From: Anolis sagrei
Taxonomy: Eukaryota > Chordata > Lepidosauria > Squamata > Anolidae
Reading direction: 5' to 3'
Length of the DNA stretch: 64,000 bases
NCBI RefSeq assembly: GCF_037176765.1
Contig: NC_090022.1
Span: forward strand, 88,423,891-88,487,890
In this document: one piece after another, positions 27,030-39,144 of the stretch
Numbering within the stretch: the stretch's first letter is position 1
Layout of the letters: every line of letters starts with the position of its first letter
Notes under the pieces: model-generated
Told to the model about the DNA's origin: nothing
Databases searched by the model: none
Seen by the model: only the letters and a program-made list of their open reading frames with translations
Position numbers and translations under genes: made by a program

Positions 27030-28065
27030 CATACTTTAGATTCTTAGGATCACAAAATCTTCTGCAGTCATCAGCATAGAAACTGACAGCCACACCACTG
27101 AGAATAATAGATGGAAGATAATTACATTAAAAAGGAGGGAGGGGGAGGTAACTATTCTCTCCAGACAGATTGTGTTGCCCACCAAGAAACCTCAGGAAGA
27201 AATCAACCCATTCAGACCTGTAATTTCATGCAAAAAACAAGCAGCCACCAAATTCAATTGATAAAATGTATAGATTAGGCCTTTTTGCCAGAACATATCA
27301 TAATCCTTGTCTACGGTTACTGAAAAATTACCTGGGGCAATTTTTTTCCAGACCTGCATTTCTAATTGGATAATATGATACACAGTATGCCTGCAAGTAC
27401 AAGAAGTCAGCATAGTAGAAATAGGATTAGAAAATAAATTGTTCGCAGTTTAGCAAAAGGAATCACAGTAATAACTTTCTAAACCTAACTTCCAAATCAG
27501 ATTATGAAAGAAACACTGTAAAAAAAAAAAAACACCTCCAAGTGACATATATTTCATATCCTATATTGTTCTCTCTGGAAGGGTTTTCTTTTTTTCTAAC
27601 TCTTGTTTCAATTCTGTATTGGAAGTATCTCCATCACTCAGTGACCAATCAGATGATATTACAGTCTAAGAGAAGGCTGCCTCTCTAACCAGTTATCTAT
27701 ATTACTAACTTCTGAAACACTTGTCAGGACTGCTGTAGGAGTACATAACAAGAATACTTTCCTCCTGACAACTATTCTTCAGTCTCAGTTGCTGATGTAA
27801 GATTACCACAGAAATCCTGCCAACCGCTTCTCTTTACTCTCTCTCTTAAGTACCCCCTTTGCCAAGGCCTTATAAGCACTTGCTGTGTATACTCATGTAC
27901 AGGTCGATCTCATGTATAAGATGGAGGGCAGGTATGGCAGCCAAAATTATGTATTTTTACATGATCCAGGAATAAGCCAGCCAGGTTTTTATTTTTTTTT
28001 GGGGGGGGGGTTGATTTTTTGACTAAAGTTTCTAGACTTAAACATGAGTATATACTAGGGTAGGC

Positions 28066-28387
28066 AAAACAAAGGTTTCCCCTGACATTAGTTGGGTCTG
28101 ACTCTGGGGGGTGGTGCTCAACTCCATTTCTAAGCTGAAGAGCTGGCATTGTCCATAGACACCTCCATGTCTATGTGGCCGGCATGACTGCATGGAGTGC
28201 TGTTATCTTCCTGCCAGAGTGGTACCTATTGATCTACTTACATTTGCATGTTTTCAAACCGTTACGTTGGTAGAAGCTGGGGCTAACAGCAGGAGCGCAC
28301 CCCGCTCCCCGGATTCGCACCACCAACCTTTTGGTCAGCAAGTTCAGCAGCTCGGTGATTTAACCTGCTGTGCCATCGAGGACTCCA
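28066..28387 (-). mobile_element. tRNA-derived SINE with BovB-like tail, antisense, near full length
   Basis: Read on the minus strand it starts GAGTCCTCGATGGCACAGCA, has box B GGTGCGAATCCGGGGAGCGG and ends in the AGAGTCAGACCCAACTAATG / GTCAGGGGAAACC tail. Confidence 0.85.
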
Positions 28388-28389
28388 TT

Positions 28390-29470
28390 TAGTGGGATCA
28401 GAGATGCCCCTCCTCTAGAAAGCTCCAGTGTTCTTGGCTCAAGGGCCGCCAGAGGAAGCCAGGTTCCAGAAGATCTGTTTGGCACTCCCCATCAGTCCTT
28501 TCTCTATTAGGGTATATTCCTTTCAATTCCCGTATTACACACATCCTTCCACCAGGTCACTATAATTTTTTCCCCCTATCAGTTCACATAGTGTGAGAAG
28601 CATAATCAAAAAGACATCCATGAAATGATATTATCAGATTTAATATCAGCTACTCAATTTTCAGTATAATGAAGATTAAAACACTTCAATTCATATCAAG
28701 CTAATCATCCTTTTTTTAAATTCCAAGAACACACACACACACACACACACAATTCACAGCTTTCCCTTATAGGCAACAATCAAAGGAAAGTGGTCCCTTT
28801 CTATCGTGCTTTTGCACAAATAAGAGCTGCATGAGTTGACACAATTCAAAGATCCAAACAAATGTGAAGTTAAAATGATTGGGTGATCCAGCATGTAAAA
28901 TAACCAAATCACCACTGTTAGGAAAACTCCTTGTTGCTTCCCAAAGGGAACTGAGGCTACTCAGAGTATCCCCATGTGTACTCCTGCTTTCCAGTTAAAA
29001 AGCAGGGACCATATACATTTATCTCAAAACAGCAGTTGAAACAGATAAATAACACTGTGTCCATTCAAAAGCCATTCAGTGGGTGTCCAATTCTACAAAT
29101 TACAAATAGTCTTTACCTACTCAAATAAGTTCACTTTTACAGCTTGACACCTTAAAATTGTTTTACCATCTATTCATTCATTTATTTTCAATCTGTATTT
29201 TACTTGAATTATTTTAATACTTGCCTTTGTTCAAGCTATTTTAATATTTATTTTTGCATGCTTTTAATGGTATAGTTTTTGTGGTTGTGAGATCCTCTAG
29301 GTCCCAGTTCCTGAAATATAAATACAATTAAGAAAAAAAGCTAAACATATTCAAATAAATAGAAAAATGTATTAAAATTGTAAGTGCAGTATACTTTAGA
29401 CAGGGAAAGTTTTAAACTAAATTAGGTGCTTCTTTATTATTTTATCTATAATTATTTTATATTATTAATT
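28390..29470. other. Intergenic stretch with an (AC)n run
   Basis: A (CA)n microsatellite lies at about 28729-28751. No supported gene or named repeat was found otherwise. Confidence 0.4.
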
Positions 29471-29475
29471 ATGTA

Positions 29476-30095
29476 TAATCATAGAATGATAGAGTTGGAA
29501 GAGACCTCGTGGGCCATCCAGTCCAACCTCCTGCCAAGAAGCAGGAAAATCGCATTCAAAGCATCCCTGACAGATGGCCATCCAGCCTCTGTTTAAAAGC
29601 CTCCAAAGAAGGAGCCTCCACCACATTCTGTGGCAAAGAGTTCCACTTCTGAACAGCTCTTACAGATAGGAAGTTCTTCCTCTTGATCAGGTCGAATCTC
29701 CTTTCCTGTAGTTTGAAGCCATTGTTCCATGTCATAGTCTCCAGGGCAGCGAAAAACAAGCTTGTTCCCTCCTCCCTATGACTTCCCCTCACATATTTAT
29801 CCATGGTCCTCAGCATGTCTCCTCTCAGCCTTCTCTTCTGCATGCTAAACATGCCCAGCTCTTTAAGCCACTTCTCATAGGGTTGTTCTCTAGACCCTTG
29901 ATCATTTTAGTCGCTCTCCTCTGGACACATTCCAGCTTGTCAACATCTCCCTTCAATTGCAGTGCCAGAATTGGACACAGTATTCCAGGTGTGGTCTTGA
30001 CCAAGGCGGAATAGAAGAGTAGCATGACTTCCCTGGATCTCGACACTATGCTTTTATTTATTCAGGCCAAAATCCCATTGTCTTTTTTAGCTTGC
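29476..30095 (-). mobile_element. CR1 LINE, 3' end of ORF2
   Basis: Minus-strand blocks GDVDKLECVQRRATKMIKGL, NFLSVRAVQKWNSLPQNVVE and SLEAFKQRLDGHLSG are CR1 hallmarks. The 3' end carries ATAATCATAGAATGATAGAG. It is 5'-truncated and frame-broken. Confidence 0.9.
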
Positions 30096-30302
30096 ATAAA
30101 AAAATACAAAATGATTGTATATCTGTTGACTGTACTTGTTGACCTTATCAATACATTAAGAAAACTCCATACTTCGATATACTTTCTCAATGCAGATACT
30201 GTTTTAATATGTTCTTCTTGCATAACTTTTTTGTTGGTTATATTTCAAATTCTGTTTATCTATCTATATATATAGTATAGACATAGGGAGAGATAGATTA
30301 TT

Positions 30303-30540
30303 GTTGGGTTGTTGTGAGTTTTCTGGGCTGTATGGCCATGTTCCAGAAGCATTGTCTCCTGACGTTTCGCCTGCATCTATGGTAGGTATCCTCGGTGGTT
30401 GTGAGGTCTGTTGGAACCTAGGAATCTGAGGATGCCTGCCATAGATGCAGGCGAAACGTCAGGAGAGAATGCTTCTGGAACATGGTCATACAGCCCAGAA
30501 AACTCACAAGCTAGTGATTCTGGGCATGAAAGCTTTCGAC
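30303..30540. repeat. Unclassified palindromic repeat (GACGTTTCGCCTGCATCTATGG family)
   Basis: The left arm GAGTTTTCTGGGCTGTATGG ... CCTGACGTTTCGCCTGCATC recurs inverted as GATGCAGGCGAAACGTCAGG ... CAGCCCAGAAAACTCAC. The right end reads GCATGAAAGCTTTCGACAAT. This is a DNA-element-like foldback; I cannot name the superfamily. Confidence 0.65.
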
Positions 30541-30826
30541 AATACATTCTTGTTGTTATTTTGATGATTGAAGGGCTTAACTAGCCAAATCTCTGACACA
30601 AATCTAAACATGCAACACCTACAAAGATGCCCAGAGCATTCCACTTTCAGAATGATTAAACCTTCCAAAGTATTCAAATCTCTGCTCCATAGTGAAATGC
30701 TCAACTCTCAACCGCTAACTGGAAGCTTTTGATGCAATCTTTAATGCATGCATTTATTTTGTGTTACGCAATCTACCACCAGCGAGAAGCCTAACCCGGC
30801 TGGCTTGCTTGCTTTCTTTCGCTCGC

Positions 30827-30827
<1 letters not shown>

Positions 30828-30862
<35 letters not shown>

Positions 30863-31105
30863 TATTTATACCCCGCCACCATCTCCCCAAGGGACTCGGA
30901 GCGGGTTACATGGGGCCAAGCCCAACAACACATTGCAACAAAAAAGCAATAACAATACAAAGCAATACAAAATAATATAAATCACATATAACCATAACAC
31001 ACAAGATTTAAAAGCTTATGGCCAGGCCAGATGTAATGATTTAAAATTTAAAAAATCACGCTGGGTATGACAAGATAGGATATATCTCGTAGGAGGGTTT
31101 TAAAA
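30828..31105 (-). repeat. L2-like LINE 3' end, antisense
   Basis: (AAT)n, ACTTTATTTATACCCCGCCA, CCATCTCCCCAAGGGACTCG and GGGGCCAAGCCCAACAACAC, the same end as the long copy at 56.1 kb. Confidence 0.75.
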
Positions 31106-31121
31106 AAGGGTTTCCATCTGA

Positions 31122-31720
31122 ACATTAGGAAGAACTTCCTGACTGTGAGAGCTGTTCAGCAGTGGAACTCTCTGCCCCGGAGTGTGGTTGAGGCTCCTTC
31201 TTTGGAGGCTTTTAAACAGAGGCTGGATGGCCATCTGTCAGGGGTGCTTTGACATTAGGAAGAACTTCCTGACTGTGAGAGCTGTTCAGCAGTGGAACTC
31301 TCTGCCTTGGAGTGTGGTGGAGGCTCCTTCTTTGGAGGCTTTTAAACAGAGGCTGGATGGCCATCTGTCAGGGGTGCTTTGACATTAGGAAGAACTTCCT
31401 GACTGTGAGAGCTGTTCAGCAGTGGAACTCTCTGCCTCAGAGTGTGGTGGAGGCTCCTTTTTTGGAGGCTTTTAAATAGAGGCTGGTTGGCCATCTGTCA
31501 GGGGTGCTTTGACATTAGGGAGAACTTCCTGACTGTGAGAGCTGTTCAGCAGTGGAACTCTCTGCCTTGGAGTGTGGTGGAGGCCCCTTCTTTGGAAGCT
31601 TTTAAGCAGAGGCTGGATGGCCATCTGTCAGGAGTGCTTTGAATGCAATATTCCTGCTTCTTGGCAGGGGGTTGGACTGGATGGCCCATGAGGTCTCTTC
31701 CAACTCTATGATTCTATGAT
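31122..31720 (+). mobile_element. CR1 3' end expanded into four 130-bp tandem units
   Basis: Units start at 31122, 31252, 31382 and 31512, each opening ACATTAGGAAGAACTTCCTG (ACATTAGGGAGAAC in the last). The fourth runs on into the normal CR1 terminus GACTGGATGGCCCATGAGGT ... CTATGATTCTATGATTC. Because 130 is not a multiple of three, the reading frame shifts at every unit, so the array is not coding. Confidence 0.95.
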
Positions 31721-31789
31721 TCAAACAACTGTGAGGGCTACAGTCAAACGCAACCCAATAGTTAAAGTGCATTTGTAAGGAGATTTTGC

Positions 31790-32620
31790 ATTCCAAGAGC
31801 TGCGCATGCGCAGCATCCTCCTGCTCTCCCCTCTTCCCACAGCTCTCCTATTACGCCTCTGAGGCACCGCCCTTTCCCCTCTCTCTCCCGGCCGAAGGGC
31901 CCCGCCCCTGTGGGTTTACGTCACTTCCCATCGCGAAGCGGGTGGGAAGAGGCGCGCTGGTCTCAGTCAATCAAGCGCGCGTCACTTCCTTTCCGAGGCT
32001 ACCGCTTTTTTTCCCCCTCCTCCCAGCCTCTACAGTTGGAGCAGCGTCCGTCAGCGGAGAAGCTCGCGCCACGGGAACTCGAGCCTTCCCCTCCCCCACC
32101 GCCATCTCCTTCTCCTTCTCTGTATTTATCTGGCCTCAAGGGGCGGGGCCCGAGTCGGGACGGCAGCTCCACAACTGTCCCCCTCCGCCGTCGCCTCGGC
32201 GCGACTCGCAGCCCTGAAGAGCCGAGCTCGAAGGCCCGGCTCGAAGGGAAAGGCTCGAAGGGACCTGCTGCTGAAGCTGAGGGCCGAGGGGAGAGTCGCT
32301 CGGCAACGGTGAGGGGACCGCCGCCACCGCGCATGCGCGCCAGGGCCAGGAGGAGAGCGAGGGGAGAGGCGAGGCAGGGTGGGACGCGGGCTGAAGGGAG
32401 GCAGGGGGGCGGCAAGGGGCGGGCGGGGGAGGCTCCGCTCTGCCGGGGGCTCTGCCTGGGAGCAGGAGGAGGCAGGTACGGCCTGGAGATGGGGAGTCTC
32501 TTCGGAGCGGGCCCGTCGTCCTTGGCTTCAGGGAGGCGTCCCTCGGGCAAGGGCAACACCAAGTGTGGAAGCGCCTTGCTCGGAATCCTTTCCCGCCGGC
32601 CTTCTGTATCCACGGATTCC
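31790..32620 (+). promoter_or_regulatory. FAM13B: CpG-island promoter of FAM13B
   Basis: This is the only long GC- and CpG-rich stretch in the window. It holds two palindromic NRF-1-type sites, TGCGCATGCGCA at 31801-31812 and GCGCATGCGC at 32329-32338, a CRE-like TTACGTCA near 31916, ETS-type CACTTCC cores near 31922 and 31983, and a GC box (GGGGCGGGGCC, about 32141). A TATA-less housekeeping promoter is inferred. Long open frames on both strands here follow from GC richness and are not genes. Confidence 0.8.
32030..32308 (+). other. FAM13B: Probable FAM13B exon 1 (noncoding), start approximate
   Basis: The exon lies inside the CpG island. It ends in GCAACG followed by a GTGAGG donor (GT at 32309). 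A second usable donor, CAG followed by GTACGG, lies at 32476. The transcription start is not defined by sequence, because the region has no TATA box and is a dispersed-start type of promoter. Confidence 0.55.
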
Positions 32621-33185
32621 ACCCATAGTCACCCCCCCCCCCCAGCACCAAACCAAGTCCAACCTTGCGCTTCCCATTTTATACAAGGGGAACCATTTTA
32701 CTACACTATTGTATATCGTGGCACTTGCACATCCACGGATTTTGCCCTCCATTGCTTGAAAATACATTGGACTCCCAGGACCCTTCCAGACAGCCCTATA
32801 TCCCAGAATATCAAGGCAGGAAATCCCACGTTATCTGCTTTGAACTGGGTTATCTGAGTCCACACTGCCATATATCCCAGTTTAAAGCAGAAAATGTGGT
32901 ATTTTCCGCCTTGATATTCTGGGATATAGGGCTGTGTGGCAGAGCCCTTGGTCCACACTGCCATATATCCCAGTTCAAAGCAGATATTGTAGGATTTCCT
33001 GCCTTGATATCCTGGGTTATATGGCTGTGAGGAAGGGCCCTCAGTCCCCATCTCCTAAAGCAAATGTTGATTTTGATGCCATTTTATATGAGGGACAGCA
33101 TTTTGCTATGCTGTTGTACATCACAGGATTTGATCATCCACAGGCATCCTGGAATCAAACCTCACTGTAATACAGAGGGCCCACT
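32600..33185. mobile_element. Tigger-like MITE pieces flanking Harbinger-like MITE copies
   Basis: Outer parts (32605-32770 and 33050-33190) carry CTGTATCCACGGATTCCACC, GCACATCCACGGATTTTG and the end ACAGAGGGCCCACTGTAAT, typical of pogo/Tigger-derived short elements. Between them (about 32779-33041) lie one and a half palindromic copies of the CCCTTCCACACAGC family. The outer pieces may be one element split by the insertions. Confidence 0.5.
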
Positions 33186-33423
33186 GTAATTTGTGGTGGC
33201 TATACATTGCTTTACATTTTAATGAGTGGCCACAGTAAAGTTAGTTTATGGTATCTCTGCTAATGGCGGCTGTTTTTGTGGACATAGTGGTGTGCTGCTG
33301 AGGTTATTATCAGAAGGACTGAGGCATGGTTGTGGATAATTTAACTGCCAGTGCGTCACCTCTTATTTTGCATTGTTTTTATGTTCTCACAATGACTTCT
33401 AATATTGGAAACAGAGAGACTAA

Positions 33424-33574
33424 GGCCCCTTCCACACAGCTGACTCAAATTCCACATTTTCTGCTTTGAACTGGAATATGTGTCAGTGTGGACTCAGATA
33501 AACCAGTTCAAAGCAGTTATTGTGGGATTTTCTGCTTTGATATTTTGGGTTATATAGGCTGTGTGGAAGGGTCC
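33424..33574. mobile_element. PIF/Harbinger-like palindromic MITE, 151 bp
   Basis: The ends GGCCCCTTCCACACAGC and GCTGTGTGGAAGGGTCC are inverted. TAA flanks both sides (33421-33423, 33575-33577). Confidence 0.75.
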
Positions 33575-34269
33575 TAAATCAGTGCTAATTGCCTTCTTTT
33601 TCTTTCTGGTTCCAGAAGGATCAGGGCTTCCCTGTAGTACCCATCTAGCCTCAAGGCAAGGCTCACTGGAGTAACAGGGCGTAATTTAGAGCAGGTGCTA
33701 ACAAACAGAAAGCAGGTGCAGTTCAGAAAGGTTTCCAGAAAACAAAATAGCCCAGTATGACTGATTGAACTCAAGTCACATATTACAGAAATTAAGGCAC
33801 TTTATCCACTGGGTCTTGTTGCAGTCACATCTGCTGAAAAATGTACAAATATTACAGTTGGTTTAGTCAGTTGTTTTCAGAGTATATACTGTGAAACTGG
33901 AAGTTTCATGAAAACTTCTGTTAAATTTCTCTTTGAAATCAGAATTGGCTACTGATTTTTTAGTTTATGTGAGGCAACAGTGAGGTGCACCAGGTGTAAG
34001 CAGTGTGATAGAAAAATATTTGTCTCTAAAGTAAATTCTGGAAACTACCACAATGTTCAATAGAACTTGTGACAGGTGTACAAAAACATTGGCAAATAAA
34101 TTGATGTGGAATTTGTAAGTTCATTGAGCTTGCTGTGAGGGATAATTTGGCCACTATGATAGTTTTCCATTGTCAATAATACAGCCACTTGTACTATTAT
34201 TATTGTGAACCCATTACACTATATGACAGCCATGATACATTTTTGATAAACACCTGTGTTAGCCATTTC

Positions 34270-34515
34270 AAATGCAGTTCATTTCTAACTGCTTTTAATG
34301 GTATATGTTTAATGTTCACTCATGTCTTAGTTCATTTTCTAATTTATTGCTACCTATTTTTCATTATAAGTTCGCTGTTATTCTGCATTATTTTGTATTA
34401 TTCCTGATGTTGTTTGTACTTTGGAAGGCATTGAATGTTTGCCTGGTTTTGTGTGTAAACTACCCTGAGTCCCTTTTGGGTGAGAGAACGGTCTAGAAAT
34501 AAAGTTTTATTATTA
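34270..34515 (+). repeat. L2-like LINE 3' end
   Basis: GGCATTGAATGTTTGCCTGG, AACTACCCTGAGTCCCTTTT and ATAAAGTTTTATTATTA form the end. Confidence 0.6.
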
Positions 34516-34849
34516 CTTTCTTTTTATCCGGCTAAGTGCATCTGGTTTTTAATTTGCCACTTTCCATGTCCTGTTAAACTAAACCATGGTATAGTATAGG
34601 AGGCAACATTTAAAAGAATTTTCACAGAGGGCTGTCCTGAGGGACGAAGATTTTATTGTACTGTGCTTTCAGCAACAGTCCCTCCCTCCGTGCCTCGGAA
34701 AATGCAGTCAGAAGAGGATGTAGGCAAAATGGATGAACACTGAAAATTTGAAGGAAAGATTTCCATGAATAGAGAGAGGCCTTGTAGTTTGGGTCCAGGT
34801 TACCTACAGGACCGCCTTCTCCCACACAATCCATGGCCCTTTAGGACAC

Positions 34850-35240
34850 TAAGGTCCTCTAGTGGACACTTACTCCAACTAGCCGGAATCAGTCACCCAG
34901 AGGACCATTTAATCGGCCGCCCTACGACTATGGAATGACCTGCCGGTAGAGCTTCAACCACTAAACAAGCTGTCAGAATTTAAATCAGACTTAAAGACCT
35001 ATCTCTTCTGGCAGGCCTACCCCATCAACTCTGAATCATGAGTTTTGAATTTATATTCTGTTACTATTATGTGTTGATTTTGTACCCTGTGTTTGATGTA
35101 TCTTTTTTATGATGTGTTTTAATCTATGTATTTTATTGTATGTATTTTATGTTAACATGTTTTGACCCTGTTGAACTGCACCTTGAGCCTTTAGGACAGT
35201 CGGGTAATAGTTTTAATTTTTAGTAGTAGTAATATTATTA
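34850..35240 (+). mobile_element. L2-group LINE, C-terminal end and 3' UTR
   Basis: The frame reads LWNDLPVELQPLNKLSEFKS then DLKTYLFWQAYP, the conserved end of L2-group ORF2. The 3' UTR GCACCTTGAGCCTTTAGGAC and a (TAGTAG)-like tail follow. Confidence 0.75.
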
Positions 35241-35444
35241 TGTTCCTGACTAAGTATAGGTTTTTATAGTAGCAAACACAGTTTGAATGATGAGATTCAG
35301 GAAGAACTGCTCAAACGGAGGCTCCATAGTCCGAGCAAAAACCACAGAAGAATAGTGTTGAACAGTCAGTCCTTCACATTTGTTGGGACTATGGGCACAG
35401 GGCTCCCAAGAGAGTGAAAAACTGTGAATTATGAAATTGCATTT

Positions 35445-35530
35445 ATTTTTACAATTCCTAGAGAGAACACCTCTAGGAATATCTAGGTCTTCCAATGTGA
35501 CTCTATGATGTATCACACAAGAGCAAGTGT
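35445..35530. repeat. Unclassified foldback repeat (GAATCTCTAGGTCCTCCAG family)
   Basis: It shares CTAGGAATATCTAGGTCTTC and GTGACTCTATGATG with 36075-36175, 36473-36560 and 38875-39065. Confidence 0.5.
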
Positions 35531-36074
35531 GACAAGACAACTGTACTCGTATCCTGCTGACAGGCTTCCCATAGGCATTTCCTTGGCTACTGTGTAATCA
35601 AAGTGTTTGGATTTAGGTCATCACATTACTATACTCTTTTGAGGCAGTGATGGACATGATGCTTCTGAAAATGTTACCCTGGTGCCCCTTCCATGGTAGG
35701 CTTACTTTTGATAGCTAAAGACAGCAGCAGATAGCAGAATGGGAGTGGTGGCACAAACTCTAACCACATAATATTTCCTCAGCCTAACACAAGGTAGATA
35801 AACAAAGGGTGAGGTGGAGACTGCAACTGTTATCTTTAGTTCCCTATAATGTACGTTAGGCACGAGGCCAGATGTACTGGAGTCAATGTAGAATGCTGCT
35901 GCCTAGCACTTGTTTTGTCATCGTAGGCCCTTGGTTTTGTTTTTAAACATGATTTGGTTGGGGTAAAAAAGAGAACTATCAACAGCCCTCCCTATTTGCT
36001 AGAATTAAGGATAGAGGACACCTGTGAAATGATTAAAACAGCATTTTTTTTAAAAAAAAACTATTTTTTACCTG

Positions 36075-36560
36075 AGAGAATCTCTAGGTCCTTCAGTGCA
36101 TCTCTGTGGTCTTCTGCTTCTGGAAGTTGACAATATGATCATGCTAGAGGACCTACAAATAAGTGTTATCTCTAAGAGCCGCCGCAAACTAGCGTCTTGG
36201 GAGAGCAAACTGTGCCAGCACGGCCGATGACGTCGAAGACTCCGCCTCTTTCTCTGCGCCCGCGTGGTTTTCCCTTTGCTAAGGCAGCGATGCGAGCGTA
36301 CTCTCGCTGTTGACAGAATTCAACAGCGAGAGTATGCTCGTATCGCTGCCCTAGCAAAGGGAAAACCACGCGGGCGTGGAGAAATAGGTGGAGAAAGAGG
36401 CGGAGTCTTCGACGTCATCGGTCATGCTGGCACAGTTTGCTCTCCCAAGACGCTAGTTTGCGGCGGCTCTAAGAATCTCTGCGTCCTCCAGTATGACTTC
36501 TGGTGGAAGTAGACCATAGAGTTGCACTAGGAGACCTAGAGATTCCTAGTGCTAATCAAA
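36075..36560. repeat. Foldback repeat interrupted by the 294-bp palindrome
   Basis: The left part GAGAATCTCTAGGTCCTTCA ... GCTAGAGGACCTAC and the right part AGAATCTCTGCGTCCTCCAG ... GAGACCTAGAGATTCC are of the family at 35445 and 38875. Confidence 0.55.
36176..36469. mobile_element. 294-bp near-perfect palindrome with TAA flanks (Harbinger-like foldback MITE)
   Basis: The arms begin GAGCCGCCGCAAACTAGCGT and end with its exact complement. They stay nearly identical to a centre near 36318 (CTGTTGACAGAATTCAACAG). TAA flanks both sides (36173-36175, 36470-36472). The arms keep many CpGs, include CCGATGACGTCGAAGACTC, and translate similarly on both strands only because they are mirror images. It sits in FAM13B intron 1, inside another foldback repeat. 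Confidence 0.9.
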
Positions 36561-37974
36561 GCCACAAATGTGAAGCGCTAACTGTAAAAGGATCCTTGCA
36601 CCAGTCATGATGGAATTTCTGGAGCCTGTTGCAGTCAAGACTTCCTAGGCATGTTCCGAAATGCAAACATATTGGTGCTCAAAGATGTAGGTGTATCATT
36701 TATAGTTGTAATATTTTCTACAGGAGTCGCTGGCATAATAGCCTGTACCTCCAGCAATTGTGCCCTTCACACAGAGTGTGAAGCTGCCTGTAGTTACTTG
36801 CACAAAGTCCTAACCAAGGCACTTCATAGCTAGGTGCATTTCTGACCCTGGATTTCACAGCTAAGCCAAACTCAAAGAACACCAAGTTTTATTAATATTA
36901 ATTCTTAATGAATTAAAATCATTTTTATAATCATTGGCAGCTATTGTAGCTCTTTAAAAATAACCTGCCTTAAAATGAAATCAGAGTGTAATACAAACAT
37001 ACTTTTAAAAAATAATAAGGAAATTGCCAGTAACAATAGCTTGTGATGCAAGAAAGGCTGCAAAGGCCAGATAGCACAAGCACAGAATTGTTGATGCGGT
37101 CAGACAAAGGACAGAACATTTAATATTTTCTTCAAATTACTCTTGGCTTGCCCTTAAAAGGGTGTTTGTGTTAATAGTAGAATCTAAATTCAAGTGAATA
37201 GGTGGGTGATCTGTGGAAAGGCATTTTATAACAAGTAATATACACGTAGATAACTTCTCAGTTAGTTTCAAAGCTCTTAATGTTTTAAACCAGGAAAAAG
37301 TGGATATACAAATGGATAAACATCAGATGAATATATTTTGATTATCCATACTTATCCATTTGAAATAGGTAAAAGTTCTGGCGCAGCTTAATGTGACAAG
37401 TGATTGTTTTTGTGATTTTCATGTTGATTTGAATAATGAAAAATCAGATACCAATGGCTGGCTGGTCTGTATTGTAAGCTATTTTGTGGTAGATAGTTGT
37501 CAGAGCTTGAAAAGAGGTTTTTGGGTTTTTTTATAACATCACTCCCAGAATCCTTTGAACATTATAGAAAAGAACCGGATACTGCCCACAACCAATGTGA
37601 GAGATAATTCTCTTTTTGTAAGGATGCAAAGCAGGAAATAAAGTTTTCTGTGTTTTTAGTGGTGATAGTAATTGTTATATGTATTGCAAAATATTTGAAG
37701 TTTTACAAGCTGTATTTTTTCTGTGATAATAACCAACATATTTAGTATTTAATCCACCTTGAAACATTTGACTGCTATATAGTTTTATGAATTAGTGACA
37801 TTTCAGTCCAGTTCTAAGTGTTATTCTGACTTCCCTGCCAAAACTGTTAGATCAGAGAGAATGCTAGTTAGAGCGACAGCACTGAACATTCTTTTAACTA
37901 GCTGAGTATGTACTCACATATGTGGAAATGCAGTTGTCCTTCCACATGTGTGGGTCTAATCTTTGTAGATTTGT

Positions 37975-38210
37975 GTTGTTGCCGGCTTTCATTTCCAGAA
38001 TCACTTGATTTCTGTGAGTTTTCTGGGTGGTATGGCCATGTTCCTGAAGCATTCTCTCCTGGCATTTCTTCCACGTCTATGGCAGGCATCCTCAGAGGTT
38101 GTAAGGTCTGTTTGGAAACTAGGCAAGTGAGGTTTATATATCTGTGGAATGGCCAGGGTGGGAGAAAGAACTCTTGTCTACTTGAGGCAAGTGTGAATGT
38201 TGCAGTTTGC
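37975..38210 (+). repeat. Unclassified repeat, longer single-orientation copy
   Basis: GTGAGTTTTCTGGGTGGTAT, CATTCTCTCCTGGCATTTCT and GGCAGGCATCCTCAGAGGTT match 30303-30420. It then continues into GGTTTATATATCTGTGGAAT and GGGAGAAAGAACTCTTGTCT, so the family has an interior absent from the foldback copies. Confidence 0.55.
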
Positions 38211-38874
38211 ATATTTGATTATTTGCACATTATTAGCTGCCTCCTCTTCTGCTGCCCTGTGCCATTTTAATAGGGACTTTGATAACACTGGTATCCATCT
38301 TGAGCCGTGTTCTGTTGCGTCCAGCTTAGTCCGTGGTCAAATTTTTGGATACTGGGTGGAAATCAAACTGGCAGGGTAATTAGGTTTGATCCTATGCATG
38401 TTCTCTTGTACACTCAATGACTTTCTTGGAAGTGCAGGTGGAAAGAGGATGGGGTGGGAGAGCAAGGGAGGAAGCATGCATTCTCTTTCACACTCATTCA
38501 CTTTGGTGGTGGGGGTGATAGGAGATGGGATAGGGGAATGGGAGGAGCAAAGGTGGTGTGTGAATTCCCTTCTAGGTGTTCATGTCTCTGCCATTTAATA
38601 ACAGGGGCCATGACCATTTACGGTTGGTGGAAATTGTGGATCTGGAGAGCCTACTGTATAAGCTAGGATAGCACTTCCATCTTTCCCAAATTGAAGTCAG
38701 TCCCATCATTTTCACTGAGCTGCTACATATTAATACGTAAGCTTTTATTTTTTTAAATCGATGTATGGAAAGTGTAAAAGCAGAATTTCCACTGTACATG
38801 TTCAGTTATTACTTCATATTTACTGTTTTGACCTTTGCGGATTTGATTATTCGTGAATTTGATTGAATTGTACT

Positions 38875-39140
38875 CTGTAGGAATTTCTAGGTCCTCCAGT
38901 GTGACTCTGAAATCAACTTTCTTTCAGTCATGCTGGAAGTCCACTAGAGATTTCTAAAGAGAACTAGGGCAATTATGTGGTCAGCTTACAGCAGCAATTG
39001 GCCATAGAATCATGCTGGAAGGTCTGGAGATTCTTAGAGAGATATTCTCTTAGGTAAAAAAAAACCCCAGTAATTTCTTTATTTGTGGGTTTTCGCTTTC
39101 ATAGGGTTTTTGTGCACCTAACCCCAGTAAATATGGATGG
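38875..39140. repeat. Unclassified foldback repeat (GAATCTCTAGGTCCTCCAG family)
   Basis: GGAATTTCTAGGTCCTCCAG at the left faces GCTGGAAGGTCTGGAGATTC on the right. A further tail GTAATTTCTTTATTTGTGGG follows. Confidence 0.55.
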
Positions 39141-39144
39141 ATAA

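Noticed and set aside
31910-32857. 315-codon open frame on the plus strand (and 207- and 171-codon frames on the minus strand) in the CpG island
   Set aside because: The composition is Arg/Gly/Pro-rich from GC content, frames overlap on both strands, they cross splice donors and repeats, and they match no protein family known to me.
36172-36512. Pair of similar proteins encoded on opposite strands
   Set aside because: The similarity arises because the DNA is a near-perfect palindrome; neither frame resembles a known protein.
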